From assembly GCF_028283785.1 (NCBI RefSeq), contig NZ_JAPWKB010000014.1:124001-188000 (forward strand): 64,000 nucleotides of DNA, written 5' to 3'. This document shows, piece by piece, positions 63,494-64,000 of the stretch. The translations under genes and the position numbers were made by a program. How positions within the stretch are numbered: position 1 is the first letter of the stretch; every line of letters starts with the position of its first letter. The notes under the pieces are model-generated. The model was not told where the DNA came from. It saw only the letters and a list, made by a program, of their open reading frames with translations, and searched no databases. The DNA comes from Paraburkholderia sp. (GTDB lineage Bacteria > Pseudomonadota > Gammaproteobacteria > Burkholderiales > Burkholderiaceae).

Positions 63494-63712
63494 TTGAAAA
63501 ACAACGGCGATCCGCGTAAAAGATAACGAGGCTTTTGAAGTCGCCATCCGACATTTCAAACGCCCGATCGAAAAGACAGAACGGGTGTCCGACTGTCGTG
63601 TGCGCAGGTTCTGCGAAAAACCGGTCGCCGCGCGGAAACGCAATAAGCGGCAGCGGTAAGGCGTCATTTCAGGTGTCTGCGCAGCCAGATGCTGCGCAGG
63701 AAGTTTTGCTGA
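63494..63712 (+). pseudogene. rpsU: Decayed ribosomal protein S21 gene (rpsU)
   Basis: Translation reveals an S21 sequence in pieces. The frame starting at 63501 reads TTAIRVKDNEAFEVAIRHF, then KRPIEKTERVSDCRVRRFCEKPVAARKRNK. After loss of one G near 63648 the third frame continues AAAVRRHFRCLRSQMLRRKFC and stops at TGA 63710. No start codon exists in the first frame; a TTG at 63494 would be in phase only if one A were missing from the A-run at 63497-63501. Many residues differ from normal S21, which usually ends KRHFKRLRSQMLPKKLY, and several Tyr or Lys codons changed A to G. Location just before yqeY is the usual rpsU place. Burkholderia genomes carry more than one S21 gene, so loss may be tolerated. 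Confidence 0.8.
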
Positions 63713-63846
63713 TTCTGTCGTGCCGCATGCCAAATGCGTACTGCGGCGGCGCGACTCAACCGGTGCAGCGCGGTCCGTTGCATCGTACGGAAACCAGGCC
63801 GTCAAGGCCGCCCCGGTAAGGCCGCATCCACACCGCGAATACGCGC

Positions 63847-63881
63847 AACCCGCTTGAGGAGGCTGTCCCAAGCGGGTTTTT
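63847..63881 (+). terminator. Rho-independent terminator downstream of the rpsU pseudogene
   Basis: AACCCGCTTG (63847-63856) pairs with CAAGCGGGTT (63869-63878), followed by TTTTT. It separates the rpsU remnant from yqeY. Confidence 0.8.
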
Positions 63882-63955
63882 GTCTTTTATCCCGAGACGT
63901 CGCGGTGTGTGCAGCCAGTGCCGGTTTTTTCAAATCCAACGTATTCAGGTGAGTG

Positions 63956-64000
63956 ATGAGTCTCAAAGACCGGATCAACGACGATATGAAAGCCGCCATG
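63956..64000 (+). CDS. GatB/YqeY domain protein, start only
   Basis: ATG 63956 with AGGTGAG just upstream begins a frame reading MSLKDRINDDMKAAM, the typical start of YqeY-type proteins with similarity to the C-terminus of the GatB aminoacyl-tRNA amidotransferase subunit. The gene runs off the right edge. In many Burkholderia genomes it lies between rpsU and dnaG, matching its place here. Function of the family is not settled. Confidence 0.85.
   Translation, partial: MSLKDRINDDMKAAM

Overview
The window is high-GC betaproteobacterial chromosome, most likely Paraburkholderia or Burkholderia. The evidence is GC-biased codon use, genus-typical small families (DUF3563, BPSS1780-type membrane protein, DUF2782, DUF1345) and a housekeeping block polA / xseB-ispA-dxs / folE2 / tsaD / rpsU-yqeY. 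No phage, integrase, transposase, CRISPR array, tRNA or rRNA gene was seen. Names are assigned from motifs and family knowledge only; no database search was run.

Layout. 1-3.5 kb: a partial AraC regulator, an FKBP prolyl isomerase, an orphan sensor kinase with an eroded ATPase domain, and a CNNM/CorC-type transporter. 3.5-22.1 kb: an 18.6-kb minus-strand alpha-glucan/trehalose cluster in transcription order glgE (with an extra N-terminal amylase-like domain), treS-maltokinase fusion, glgB, glgX, treZ, malQ, treY. Several junctions overlap by 4-8 bp. It combines trehalose-to-glucan conversion (TreS/Mak/GlgE/GlgB) with glucan-to-trehalose conversion (GlgX/TreZ/TreY) and maltodextrin recycling (MalQ). 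22.5-27.3 kb: a DUF1345 membrane protein and a three-subunit FAD-dependent dehydrogenase whose cytochrome subunit is frameshifted. 27.4-31.3 kb: a metallophosphatase, a RES/Xre toxin-antitoxin pair, a Lys/Ala-rich secreted protein, and a LysR-tautomerase divergent pair. 31.4-34.5 kb: modE facing modABC, with a candidate ModE box upstream of modA.

34.6-44.9 kb: PAP2 phosphatase, PHB-depolymerase-like esterase, DUF3563 protein behind a strong promoter, TspO, photolyase, ohr/ohrR with a palindromic operator, thrB with a BPSS1780 protein, DUF2782, and AMP nucleosidase. 44.9-46.0 kb: a gene-free repeat region made of 176-bp inverted arms, four degenerate internal repeats, and a 12-bp G/T-rich tandem array. 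46.0-48.1 kb: split chromate transporter genes with a divergent LysR gene and a perfect palindrome between them. 48.3-64 kb: LOG-family protein head to head with polA, NDH-2, Tat-type dienelactone hydrolase, sulfurtransferase, Rieske oxygenase, xseB-ispA-dxs (isoprenoid precursors), folE2, tsaD, an HI0933-type flavoprotein, a decayed rpsU, and the start of yqeY.

The most unusual items are the duplicated, apparently catalytically dead domain on GlgE, the rpsU pseudogene retained between an intact promoter and terminator, the mirror-symmetric repeat element between amn and chrA, the eroded kinase, and the frameshift in the dehydrogenase cytochrome.
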